Positions 49,677 to 61,539 of a DNA stretch of 64,000 bases are shown in pieces. Location of the stretch: contig WPIO01000026.1 of assembly GCA_009760855.2 (NCBI GenBank), positions 3,416,501 to 3,480,500 of the forward strand, in the 5' to 3' direction. The position numbers were made by a program, and so were the translations under genes. Position 1 is the first letter of the stretch. Each line of letters begins with the position of its first letter. The stretch comes from Cristatella mucedo (Eukaryota > Bryozoa > Phylactolaemata > Cristatellidae). Under the pieces are notes generated by a model, which made no database searches, was not told the origin of the DNA, and saw only the letters and a list, made by a program, of their open reading frames with translations.

Positions 49677-51165
49677 GACAATGTATTTGTGCCTAACAGC
49701 GGGAATTAGGGCCGAATTCCACGCAGCGGGTTACAGGTCTGTTAACTGCCTTCTGCGTCGACACGTGCTTACTGTACGCTCGTCGAAGGGCCAAGCTTTA
49801 AGTCTACATCGAGGCCCAGGCGGTGAGCAGACATCTGGGGCCATAAATGAGAGACTAAACCACAAGCAGACATTAAAAGCAGTAGTCCAAATCAAAGGGT
49901 GCTAAAACGTCCTGAGCACGATTAGCGAACAGCAAAGGAGAACGAGCAGCAGAACCTGACCGCGATCGCTGGCATATGGCTTTAGTTGGTTTTACCTAGG
50001 GCGCCTAGATCAACGGGGGTGTGAACGTTGCCAGGAAGATTTACTGGGACCAATTATTTAAGACGAAGGAAGCGGTGGGGTTAGTCCGACGGCAAAGCCT
50101 ACTTAGGTCCTAAAATAGCCTGAAGCGACATGCGACCGAAGACACGAACTGGCGAGAAAACACGAACTGGCGAGGGACAGAAGACACGAACTGGTGAGTA
50201 GGCCGACGAGTAATGCGAGTTGCACTAACCGCGATGCTAAGCTGGTGGGCATTCGCGAGGATGCCATCGGCCAAGGTTTTCAAGGAATTAACGAAAGAGG
50301 CGAACCTAGGAATAGCCAGCCAGAGTTGGGTCCGAGAGAATAATTGCTGCACTGCACTGCACAAGTTTGGGTGCAGCAGCTTAAGTAGCTAAAGTCAGAG
50401 TGTAGCCTCCGAGAGACGGGAGGGACCGAACTTATGGTGACGAGAAGGCAAGTCCCACTTACATTTCGACGCCGTGTTCCTACTCTGCTAGCAGCCTGTA
50501 TCTGGTTGAGCTGTAGGGGTTCGCCTTATGGGTGTGGACTGTCGCTAGCGTTCGCAGGCATAACGTAGGGGTCCGCTATACCGCGATTCCGTCGTTCTTT
50601 TTGTTTAAACCGGTGGAACCGCTTCGAGCCCCACAAAGTGCTTGCTCTGGTGCATACCCCCCCGAAATTACCGGCACACAACAAGCTGCCCCTTTCGGCG
50701 CCCATATATGGTTGAGTATATTTTAACCGCACACCAGTCCCGACAGTCAAAGTATCCCGGCAGGGCACGAGGGGAGCCTTCGTGGTTACATGTATTGTTG
50801 CGCCGCCAGGCGCCATTGAGTATCGTCACCTGTCTCCTCGCTAACACCGCGGAACAGAGTAGAAAAGGCCAGCATCTTGAGGTTCTCTCGGTCTGGAACT
50901 CAGCGGAGAGCAGGTAGCAGCGGTCGTAAAGAAACGACAGCAGCAGTAGTCACCATCACCAGCTTCAATCCTGGTGATATGAACGATCCTTTTGTGACAG
51001 CAGTCTCACAACTTCTATAGTAAAATAGATTCGGACTCGGCGCTGAAGACCGCTGGGGCACTTTCCAATATTGACGTCACGCTGGTAGAATACGATCGAG
51101 CCGAAGCCGGCTAGGATCTAAGGCCCGTAAGAAAATGCAGCTCAGTCGCAAGCACTAACTGAACG

Positions 51166-51169
<4 letters not shown>
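49677..51169. other. Unassigned intergenic DNA
   Basis: Moderately GC-rich, with short direct repeats of CACGAACTGGCGAG at about 50143-50190. No gene is recognised. Confidence 0.4.

Positions 51170-51261
<92 letters not shown>
51170..51261 (+). repeat. (CT)n microsatellite
   Basis: An uninterrupted CT run of about 92 bp. Confidence 0.95.
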
Positions 51262-51264
<3 letters not shown>

Positions 51265-51458
51265 AACCACTAGCTTCAGCGGCTCCTGACACAGAACCCT
51301 CGTTCCAGTGATTGCCCCCTAAGCTGTGACTCATCCCCCCATAAGTCCTCATCCCAGGATAAAAAATGCGCCCAATAATGTCAACGGGCCATCAACTTGC
51401 CCCCTACACGATCAACTAGGCCATAAATGGCAACAGACGATAAACCAGACACGGGATA

Positions 51459-51582
51459 TATATATATATATATACATATATACATGTATAAATATATAAG
51501 TTGATATATATATAAGTTGATATATATATATGTTGATATATATATATGTGTATAAACTTATATATATATATATATATATACC
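51459..51582. repeat. (AT)n-rich tract
   Basis: TA repeats with TATAAGTTGATA-type units recurring at about 51497-51545. Confidence 0.85.
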
Positions 51583-51884
51583 TGCGTCACGACGTCTCCT
51601 GATTTGTTTACATTTAAAGAGAAACCAAAAATGTATCCATTTACGACAGCATTTAGCGGGTCCCTATAATTTCGCCCTTTATGTGCTTATGCGTGCTGAC
51701 ACAGTACATACTGCCACTAACCATACTTGCATGCTGACCCTGTGCATGTCACCTCTAGCCACGCTATTCTTGTTGTTCACTGAGCATGCCACCACTAACC
51801 ATTCGATCGTGCTTCTTTTGGAGCAAATGTAAAGTGCCTAGAAAGAGATTGAGTTCTCTGAGAGTGCTATATCAAATATATTAT

Positions 51885-51885
<1 letters not shown>
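51583..51885 (+). mobile_element. LINE-A 3' fragment
   Basis: The end of the coding segment (ASRRLLICLHLKRNQKCIH in a shifted frame) runs into the 3' UTR with ATGCGTGCTGACAC-type units and the terminal motif AAAGTGCCTAGAAAGAGATT. It abuts AT repeats on both sides. Confidence 0.8.

Positions 51886-51925
<40 letters not shown>
51886..51925. repeat. (AT)n tract
   Basis: AT repeat directly after the LINE-A tail. Confidence 0.85.
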
Positions 51926-52049
51926 TAATGTATGTATACTATAATTAAGTCATATATCTAATATATTATTCCAATATTAAAACACACGATGGTACCTTAG
52001 CCGAAGGAACCCTGTCCTACCGTGGCCACGGGCGGGGGCTACTCGCAAC

Positions 52050-53940
52050 TCCCGGATCAGGAACAAGGACCACGCGGCTTTCGATACGGAAATAGCGTCC
52101 AAGACGCACAGCCACCACAACGCCGTCCGTTCCGCGTGCGAAATGCCTAGGTCCACCGAGAAGGCTACATTATCTGACAGCTATCCAGGGCGCCGACAGC
52201 GAAGTCGCTTTTCGGCGCAGCTGAAAGCGACCTCGTGCGCGCGATCCTCGCAAGTCTCAGCGCCGCAGAGCGCCGGAAGAGGTCGGCTGCGAGAGGACTT
52301 CCGGTAGCGATACCTGGAATCCTCGACGGGCGATCGGTCGCTTGCAGTTGGTGCCCATTTTCTCAAGAAGTCAAGAGCACGTCTCGCTGAGCGTTAGAAA
52401 AAAGTTGAGAGTCGGCAGGGCACTAAGCATCAAACGACTATCCCTCGTCCTTGTCGACGTACGGTGGACCCCTAGGTGGCTGGCGGGCTCGAATACCCAT
52501 GCGCACTCTGCACACGTTAACCGCTCGCGCGTGACGAGGACATGTCGGGCTTCGCGGCGGTCGTCTCGCTCCGCTCACTCGTCCTTTAGTTTTTCCACTG
52601 TATCCCGCACTGCTCGGCAGTAAATCTACTCCGCTCCTATTGATTGCGAGAACCACGAGTCCGCGAATAGCAATGGCACGCGAAGGCGGGCGGATGCCGG
52701 CTCGAAGGCGGACGGTGCGTTGCTGGTCACGCCGGGGGGGGAGAGGAGACGGTACATTGTACGCTCCACACTCTCGCGCCGCCGCCGCACACTATCGTTT
52801 GGCACCGACGCGAGAGCGCGAGAGCGCGAGCGACGCCTCGTTAAAACGCCAAACGTTCTCGGTCGCGCGCGAACGCCTTGGGAACGCGATTCGCGTCAAG
52901 CAATTAGCCGGCGGAGAGCGGGCCGGCTGGCCTGCCGGCCCGCTCTCCGCATCGCAATAAGCGGCGGAGCGCTCGCGCTGGCCAGGAGCTCGGGGCGAGC
53001 AGCGGAGCGCCGGTCACGGCGGCTCCGCCGTGCGCTGCGCCGCGAACTCGGCCTCGCGCCGTCCGCCGCAGACCGGACCGGATGCATCGCTCCGAGCGAA
53101 GTTGCGCGGCAACCGTGCGGCTCCGCAGCCAGCGCGCCGGTGCAACCGGCGCATTGTCAGAGCGCCAGGATCGTTAGCTCATTAGCGAATGCCATTCGCA
53201 TGCCGTTAAGTGGCTTTGGATCGCTCAGTTCGTGGCTGCTAATTGTTCCGCTAGGCTGCTGCCGCGATCGGAGCTGTGCGGCGGCGGCGGCTGATGGCGG
53301 CAGTTCTGCTCGCGGTAGCGGTTCCTTCTGATCCGGAGCTAGCACGAGAGTGCCGCCGTCTAGCCGCCGTCGCCACCGCCGCAGCGGAACCGTGGGCGGC
53401 GCTCCGGCAATCGAGCCCACAACGCCGGCCTCGGACGAAGGGAGAAACTTGCATGTAACCTATGCCGTCCACCGACTGTCGGCGATGTCAAGTGGCGGGC
53501 GGCGGCGAGCGAGCGTTCCGCGAGTCGTCCGGCCGCTTACACCAGCTGCCGGCGCGCGACGGATAGCACCAGCACCGCAGACCCGAGGTCGCTCGGCACG
53601 GGCACAGCCGAGCAGAGCAACCAGGCTAGCGCGGCGGCAGCAGCCGCGGCAGCTTCCCGAACGGTCGCGTCTGGCGATGCACCGCCGCTTGTCGACAATT
53701 CGCGACCGGCTCTCAGCGGCGGCCGCTCCCGAGCGACGCCAACGAGTCGCTCGCAAACTGGACCAAAGGCCGTCGAATCGCCAGTTTATTTATGCACGTG
53801 AAAGCCGACTCGAGGTGCAGTCACGAGATCCGTCGGAGCCCAATCGCAGAATCCTCCAATTCGTCAGCCCGCAGTCGGAGCCGTGGATGTGTTTCGTGTT
53901 CGAGTGCATGCGTGTTTGCTAGCACTGTGCGTGGCGCTCA
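52050..53940. promoter_or_regulatory. CpG-rich block of about 1.9 kb
   Basis: Very high CpG density with GGCGGCGG-type runs. Open frames on both strands (for instance 52720-53331 and 53350-53922 on +) are Arg/Ala-rich and low in information, as expected from composition, and no domain is seen. The block resembles the 5' flanks at 10240 and 61540, so it may be a promoter or an upstream first exon of an unseen gene. Confidence 0.35.
52911..52950. other. Perfect 17-bp hairpin
   Basis: GCGGAGAGCGGGCCGGC (52911-52927) pairs exactly with GCCGGCCCGCTCTCCGC (52934-52950) around the 6-base loop TGGCCT. Confidence 0.9.
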
Positions 53941-53956
53941 TGTGAAGCTAGTGGCG

Positions 53957-54009
53957 GCTCTCTCTCTCTCTCTCTCGTTCTCTGTCTGTCTCCATCTCCC
54001 TCCCTCCCA

Positions 54010-54063
<54 letters not shown>

Positions 54064-54242
54064 GTGTCTCTCTGTGTCTCTCTCTGTCTCTGTCTCTCTC
54101 TCTCTGGTTCTCTTGCTTCCATTCTCACTCTCACGCTGTGTCCCACACTCTCACACACACTCTCTCTCACTCGCTCTCTCTCACACTCTCTCTGCCACTT
54201 TCTTTGTCTGTCTGTCTATCAGTCTCTCCCACATTCTCCCTC

Positions 54243-54313
<71 letters not shown>

Positions 54314-54524
54314 GTGTCTCTCTCTGTCTCTCTCTCTCTCCCTCCCTCTCTCTCTCTCTGGTTCTCTTGCTTCCATTCTCACTCTCACGCTGTGTCCCAC
54401 ACTCTCACACACACTCTCTCTCACTCGCTCTCTCTCACCCTCTCTCTGCCACTTTCTTTGTCTGTCTGTCTATCAGTCTCTCACACATTCTCCCTCCCTC
54501 CCTCTCTCTCTCTCTCTCTCTCTT
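53957..54524 (+). repeat. Compound CT array with a 254-bp duplication
   Basis: CT-rich arrays enclose two copies of a complex segment (GGTTCTCTTGCTTCCATTC through CTATCAGTCTCTC) at about 54106-54240 and 54360-54494, differing at two positions by eye. The offset is 254 bp and the duplication includes the CT runs between. Confidence 0.9.
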
Positions 54525-54783
54525 TCCCGGAGGCGAGAAGTACGTCGCACTAGTTTTCGGGCTAGTTTATAGAACCGCGGCCAAGAGGCTCTGTAAATGA
54601 CAATGCCGGAATATCCACCTCGTCAATCGAGTTACGCCGACGAGAATCGTTGAGTTTTCTGTCCCTATCATTCCTCCGCTATTCAGCGTCGGTCAAGGAC
54701 GTCCCGAAATGCACCCAGGTCGGGTCTGCTACGATGCAGCAGCTATGCACCACATGCGGCGTCTTTCTAAGAACTCGCTATTA

Positions 54784-54843
54784 TACATATATATTATTAT
54801 ATATATATATATTATATATATGTATTATATATATATATATATG

Positions 54844-54876
<33 letters not shown>
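54784..54876. repeat. (AT)n tract
   Basis: AT repeat with GTATTA interruptions. Confidence 0.9.
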
Positions 54877-54877
<1 letters not shown>

Positions 54878-55929
54878 CTAACTCGCTATGGCCTGTCCGC
54901 CAGCTGAGCGGCTCGCACGCGGTTGATGACGCAAGCCTTTCCGCTATTCGACAACAGTTGGAACCACTGTCGAGCGGTCCATAGACAAATAGGATCGACC
55001 TCACGAGCGAGACTTCCGTCAGCCGACGCCGGCTGCGTTTTCGACCGAGCAGCAGTCATAGCGCTTCGGTCAGCCCGCCCTCACTCTTCCCCAGTCGACT
55101 ACCAGTCGGTCTCCGTTGCTGGACGTAGCTGCCGAAAGCTCATGGAAACGTCTCGCTGCGCTCGCTTGCTCCTGGGGAAACAAAGCTGCGAGGAGCGAGC
55201 AAATGACAGGTCCTCCAAGACACACGTAGCTGCGCCTAACGGGAACTGGAACGAACGAGCGGAACTAGTTAATTAATGGCCGTCGGCCAGACAGGAAAAC
55301 GAGTTCTCCGTGAGCCATTAGGCACGGGCAATGAAACAGATTGGCGCTTCGGTGGCTGCAATGCTTTATTAACGGGAATTGGACAAGGTTCATCTTACAC
55401 CGCAGAGCTTGCGAGTACGCAGAGTGGCTATTACTGCATCTCCCCCAGCCGTAGGTAAGCGAGCCAGCTGCAGCTGGAGTATCTTCTTTAGCCTGGAGGT
55501 CATCGGCCAGTCAAGCGCTGGTCTCTTCGAATCCGTGGTGATTGGGGTCTCTGCTCGACCCTGCGGAGCTGGCGTTGGACGAAAGTCAAGGATCGGACCG
55601 AGCTGAGCCTCACCCGGCTCGGCCCCCAATAGATCCGGGTGTCTCGGCCAATTGCGTTGCGCATCTACTTCGCCTGATCGCTCACAGTGGCGACCTAACT
55701 TTGCATGGCTGCAAGGCTAGATTTTTAAAGGAAGAAATTGTCGCATTCCCAAAACAGCGCTATGGTGGCACACTAACGAGTGGTCGCAGAGTAGATGAGT
55801 ACGCCTATATGCTCATCAAACGGTCAGGCGTCCGCTTGCGCAGCTCTCCGCGCCATGGCCACCCGAGAGCGATACTTTCTTCCGCAATGGGTGGGCTTCT
55901 TCCACATGTATACATGTATCTCCGCCCGT
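54877..55929. other. Unassigned DNA with one diverged repeat copy
   Basis: The segment at about 55335-55390 (GATTGGCGCTTCGGTGGCTG, AATGCTTTATTAACGGGAAT) resembles 57975-58025. A frame over it (55276-55458) has no recognised domain. Nothing else is assigned. Confidence 0.35.
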
Positions 55930-57310
55930 AGCTCCCTAAAGCCACCGGGTGTTATGCTGCAGAGTTTTTTCTAAGGCGTACTTGAAGCCTAAGTGGCTTT
56001 CGGTACGCATACGGGGAAGCGTAGCTGAGTCAAGAGGGCAGACAAGAAAGCAAGTAGCACGGAAGTAGCAGATCAAAATGGCTGGAAAGGATGTGCCACA
56101 GTCGGCAGCAGGAGAGTTAATTTCGTTGCTTAAGAAGTGTGGGAGTGAACTCCACAGTCTTGAACCGGAAGAGCAAATGCTTGTCGCCGACGACCTTTCA
56201 GCGTAGGAACAGAACAGCTTAATTTATTTTCCAACAAGAGCCTGAAAGCACGAGGAGGAGGCTAAAGCTGGCGAAGCAGCTTAGTTTAGCATGACGGCCG
56301 GCATGGCCGGCCTTGTGGGTCTGTGTGAGAATTTCACTCTGAATTCATCGATCGACCGGAAGCTCCCATCGCAGCTCTTTCAGCAAAGGAAATGAACCTT
56401 TGGACTGAACATCTGGGCTCTATTGACTCCGGCCTTGCAGCCGTATTCATTACGAGCTGCGGAGGCCTGCAGAGGCTGTTTCAGAGATCCCAGCCGAAAC
56501 TGAATTTCAGTAGCCAAGCTTAGACAGAACCAGTGAACTAGCTGGATTTTTAGCCAGCCACCATGGTAGATAGGGTCAAATATCCAAGGATCAGAGGTAA
56601 TGGCCATCTGCGGAAACAGTTTTCCTAATGCAACTTTCAAACTCTAAGCCGTTATCAAAGAGGACACCCAAGTTCTGTACCGATGGCGACGGTCACGCCA
56701 GCAGCATAATCGATTAGAAAAGAAAAGTCTCTTCGTCCAGCCGTACGTTTGGGGTGTTCAATGACTAGGATTTCGAATTTACAGTCATCTAATTTAAGGA
56801 AATCGGCCCCCAAAACCCAGGATCGGATGCGCGCAAGGCAAGGGTATAGTTTATCAGTCGCTGTAGCGGCCGTTGATGCTTTAAATGATAAAAATAGCTG
56901 GTTATCGTCACTATAGAAGTGATCCTGCCGATCCCGCGGGCCCGAATCACGTTTTCCAGAAGCTCGTTATCAACGGTGAACAGCAACGGACCGAGGACAA
57001 ATCCTTGCAGAACTCAGCAAGTGACTGTTTTGCTGGTTGAGACGTGCCGACCTTACGACACGGATTGAACCCGATCGGACAAAAAAGTACGCTTTGAACC
57101 ACGCAAATGCATCGTCTGCTTTGCTAACTTTTGCACTCAATCGTTCAAGTAGGATATCGTGATTAGCTGTGTCAAAATTCAGCCGATTAATCAAGAAGGG
57201 TCAAGCCAGCAACACTACCGTCGTCGTTGCTACTGAGGATGCCATTGGTCACATTGGAGAGAACAGCTTCAGTGGAGTGCAGTGGTGTGGCTTGAATACC
57301 GACTAAAACT
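55930..57310 (-). mobile_element. LINE-B relic, minus strand
   Basis: The 3' UTR lies at the left, with minus-strand matches to CGTACCGAAAGCCGCTTAGG and the AACACCC end. The RT follows to the right: FYSDD-like and VLGADFLKL parts near 56790-56900, LFTVDNELLENVIRARGIG at 56930-56986, and the upstream palm NFDTANHDILLERLSAKVSK at 57110-57190. There are multiple frameshifts, so it is inactive. Confidence 0.7.
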
Positions 57311-57470
57311 GAGCGACAGCTTGCTGGGACCTCAGATACCACAATTTGGGCTTTATAAGTATTCGTTGACCGACAGCCGTTTTGAAAGATTTGGATACGG
57401 CCACTTTATCCAGAGAAGCATTAAATACCCATTGTATGGCTTGAACAAGCTTTTCCGGCCAGCGAAGACT

Positions 57471-57582
<112 letters not shown>

Positions 57583-57596
57583 ATTTTTTTTTTTTA

Positions 57597-58243
57597 ATCA
57601 CTCTGGCGTCCCGGCGCTTGTGGAGCAGCAAGAGCAGCTAACTTTTGCGGATGAAAGTCCCGTCGCCTGCGTAGCAAACGTTTCCGGTCGTAACTCTCGT
57701 TGGAGAATCGCGTGAGAGCGCCGCTGCTAGGCAAAGCCAGCCGAAATTCCTCTCCGCGTTGTACTACGAGAGATGCCTACGGTAGGCGGGTCGATCGGAA
57801 ACGACACGACATACAGAACCTGGCGAGAGGGACGACGCGCACCTTCGTCTCGGCGCTCGTCTTGCCTGCGGCGGTGCCTACGGCAGTGGCGGCGGCCGAG
57901 TTCGGCGCCCTCATCGCAACGTCCTAACGCGTCTCATCAGCGCCTCAAAATCCGATATAACCGTGCAGTACAGCGGATTGGCACTGCGGTGGCCGCCATG
58001 CTTTTATCAGCGGGAACCGGACAAGCCTAGTTCTCCTGTTACAAACGGAACGTAAGGCCACTTGCTAAGATTTCCCTCTACAATTATCCCGCACTTCCGA
58101 CATAAAAAAGTTACAAAAGTGGTGTAGCAGCTTCCGCATCCGCACAGACTTTGGCTCCAAACGCAGCACTCGTAACAATGCTAGTCCTCGCCTACGCCCG
58201 ACCAAGACTTGTCATGCTCTGAGCCTTTGAGCGCGACTAAACA
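57597..58243. other. Unassigned DNA, partly CpG-rich
   Basis: CpG-rich at about 57690-57930. The second copy of the diverged repeat of 55335 lies at about 57975-58025. No gene is recognised. Confidence 0.35.
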
Positions 58244-58412
58244 TAAATGAAAATAGTTCATTCGTACGGCGCCATTAGAGAACTTAAACCTCAGTTTGCG
58301 CGTGTTGCATATGCCACGGAGCTCGAGCCCACGCCCTCGGTCAATAAATACATCCACCACGACCTCATAGTTAAAGGCGAACACCTTAACCAATCGGCCA
58401 AACCAGAGCGAC
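58244..58412 (-). repeat. tRNA-derived SINE (family 1)
   Basis: ATTCGTACGGCGCCATTAGA, GCATATGCCACGGAGCTCGA and GCCCACGCCCTCGGTC form the tail and B-box. An A-box-like CACCTTAACCAATCGGCC lies near 58380. Minus orientation. Confidence 0.65.
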
Positions 58413-59125
58413 TTGCGACTTCTAGGTGCATAGCAATGCTGCTACACGGTATGCCAACAACTTCGGACTATAACAGTAACGACGAGCATCCGTACCTTAG
58501 CATACAAGTCAAAGTCTTTAGCGTAGAGAAGTCTATCTGAAAGCGAAGGAGGGATACAGGCGTCGTAAGTCAGCCATTGCGTATGGCGACTCTCGTGCTG
58601 CGCCCAGAGTGCGTGACCAGATCTCTCTGTGGATATTATGTCTGGCTCAAAGACTAGAGCACAAATCAGCCATTATCTTGAGCACAACACTTTCTTTTAC
58701 TCGGTGGCTTCGGCTATTACGCTGCCTAACCATGAATTATCACATGACCGACTCCAAGCCGCTTACATATCAGGAGCCGAGAATAGTAAATATCTCGATA
58801 TTCATAGTCAATCTGTATTTAGCGAGCCACACTTGTATCACGTCGTAGAGCAAGCGCGTACATTGAGTGGCTGCTACTACAGCTACCTCGTTAGAATCAG
58901 CTATTGAAAAATTCTTTTTCAGATTAAGGCATTAGTAACTCAGAGTTGGGCCAGCAAGACTCAATTCACTCGATTGGGCTACGGCATTAAAAAAACGCAC
59001 TTGCCAACGGCAAGAAAATGCTATTGGGTTTCTCGAATTGGTGTACAGCGTGTCTTGCCTCGCCGTTTGAGAGCGCTGCGTCCTTAGTGCTGAGACGGTT
59101 TCAGAAGGTAGCCCACTTATAAAAC
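58413..59125. other. Unassigned DNA
   Basis: No gene or repeat is recognised. Confidence 0.4.
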
Positions 59126-59540
59126 GCCAATTCAGCTCGAGCGTCCAACGAGCACGGCTAGTCCGTCCTCGACGTGCCAACCGCGTCGCCCGGCGACCGC
59201 TTGTGGCGACCAGCTGACCAAGCGGACGAAGGCGGCGGGCCGCCGCGGCGAGCGAAGGCGGGCGCACGCGTCGGAGCGACGCGATCTCTCGCTCCTCAAC
59301 CGCACACTCGCCGGGCGCATAATGGAGCCGTTCCTCCACGTTCGATTCGTAGCGCGTCGGGCGCCGACTCTGCGGCGCTCATTTCGAAGAGAACGCTGGC
59401 GTTTGCCGATTCGCCCTGCGAGCGCCGGCGATCGTGGCGCCGGTGCAAAGCCGCCGACGGCCACGACGACCGGTTCCGCTATTTATTTCGGACGCCGGTC
59501 GCGGCATGGTATTGGCCGGGAGCACCGAAAGCGGAAAAAT
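59126..59540. promoter_or_regulatory. CpG-rich block of about 0.4 kb
   Basis: Sharp CpG-rich island with frames on both strands but no domain. Possibly a promoter; no supporting element is seen. Confidence 0.25.
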
Positions 59541-60044
59541 TTTTAACGGGGTAACCCAGGAGAATTTTTTAAAATTGTTTTTTTTTTACATTCGCGTATT
59601 AAAGATAAACTAGTTATAAATGCAAGCTCAAATGTTGGTGGTTGTCAGATGACTGGAACATGGTCAATACAATTATTATGTAAGCCTTATTTAAACCGGA
59701 AGTAGTACATCGAGCTCAACAAAAATAATTTTGTTTGAAAAATAACTGAGCCGGAACTGCGGTTTTCTGGTAAACTCAGCGAATATAAGCTATTCAGCCC
59801 TAAACGGACCCTCAAAAAATAACTGGAAAATGATCAAACGTAAAACTTTCCCGGAAATGATACGCCCCTCGAGATCGCACGTCCGACTGGTAGTACAACA
59901 AGATGATACAAGAGTAAACCCTCTATTAGCAGGGTGCCTAGTCCAGCCTCTGCTTCCCCGCCCCGCCCATAGCAACCGGCGGTAAACGGCATTCCAAGGC
60001 CCACTCCTTATTTACTTGGCAGAAACCTGCTTACATTGGTATGT

Positions 60045-60242
60045 TTACATCAGATCACAAACCGGAAGTGACTGTCGTTCGGCCAGTAGACGAACATTAG
60101 GGATAATGTATTGAGAATTTACTGCTGCCGGGGCCGCCGTAACTAAGGAGTCCATAATCACGGCACCACACGAGTCCTGGGACAGCTGATACAGTTCCTG
60201 TAGCCGCCATTGCACACGAGGCGACGGCCGCGAGTGGTCCAT
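60045..60242 (-). other. Small unrecognised frame, possible first exon
   Basis: A minus-strand 65-codon frame beginning MDHSRPSPRVQWRLQELYQL and ending PVCDLM has a natural-looking composition and starts near GC-richer sequence. No family is recognised and no clear donor site is seen. It may be chance. Confidence 0.15.
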
Positions 60243-60827
60243 TGTTCGGCGGCCGGTCAGCGTGGTGACTTGGATAGAACTAGCGCGTCGTTTACTGGAA
60301 GCCAGTCTGAAAATGTTGATTCATTTCTATTCAAGGAAATTTAGGTGATTTCAAGTTCTCATTAATGTCGTTAATAGTTAGATATTTGTATTGGCGAATG
60401 CCGGTGAGCCGCCCTGCTGTACCCTGGATTGCCGGCCTGCGGTATGAGACCTATCGCGGATATGATATGCTTAGGCTGTATAAGGATCTTGTTAGGTTGA
60501 CCTATTCCTAAGATCCATATTTATCTATTTATTGAATTGTTCGTGCGATTATAGCGTTTCCTAGTGCTGTCTCTTGGTTATACCTTGGAGTTCTCAAGTT
60601 TATCTGCAAACGACAGTCCAATGCCTGCTGCCATTTATGTCATATATCCTAAAATAATGATCCGATAACATTAAAACTTTGGAATATATGATTGATTGTA
60701 GTTACATAATCATTCAAGCCTTCTCGTATGCATATTGGACCTCAGTAGATAGACTTTTTTTGGTCAAAACTGGCTGTGTTTGTCGTGCTAAGCCTTTGTC
60801 ATCCTTTCACTCACATGTCGTAAAAAT
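60243..60827. other. Unassigned DNA
   Basis: AT-rich; no feature is recognised. Confidence 0.4.
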
Positions 60828-60897
60828 GTCACAGGTAGGCTACCTGTGACCCAATCAACGTGAAATTCGAAACACATGCTCTTAAGTATGTGTTTCG
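60828..60897. other. Two adjacent palindromes
   Basis: GTCACAGGTAG-G-CTACCTGTGAC (60828-60850) is an 11-bp inverted repeat. CGAAACACAT / ATGTGTTTCG (60868-60877 and 60888-60897) is a 10-bp stem with a 10-base loop. They are 17 bp apart. Confidence 0.8.
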
Positions 60898-61539
60898 ATG
60901 TTGTATGGTGACAAGTATCGGAACAATCTTGTTATTCGTCACATACATGCTTTGGCAGCTTAAGTTGGCTTCTCTGAGTGCTGTCACAGCACTAGTACTT
61001 GGTACCTGGTAAATTGTACAACTTGGTCGATACTGGGCCGATCTGTGTGAAACTTGGAATATAGGTGGAGCTCACCTGTCTAGACACTCTACCCCTGTGC
61101 ATCTACGCATGATGGGTGTGTATACATATAACGTGCCTGTCACAAAGTGTCCGTGGGCTGTTTTCGTGATGCCAGTCAACAGTTTGAGATGTCAAATTTT
61201 TTTTTCAATTTTGTGTAGGGCGAGAGTGTCCTGTCAAGTGTCTTGCATCTTTTGAGCGGTTTGCCATATTTCTACAATGACTTTTTTAATCGGAAAAATG
61301 TGGAGCTGCCTTTTAGCTGCAGTGCTATACGTGACCTTGGACTTTTACAGGTCATCAGAAGGTCAACACTGCAGCTATATCACATCAAACGATAGCTAAG
61401 GTACCAGTGTTCTTCGTGCCAATTTTCATGCCATTCAGTTTACTGGTCTTCGTACGATATTTAATAAATGTGCTTTTGGGGGGGACAACTCACCCTATTA
61501 GCGGCCATTTTAGGGGATAACTCCCACTACTGGCCGCCT
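60898..61539. other. Unassigned DNA with a loose inverted repeat
   Basis: AGCTGCAGTG near 61316 and CACTGCAGCT near 61367 form an inverted pair about 40 bp apart. A poly-G run lies at 61478. No gene is recognised. Confidence 0.35.
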
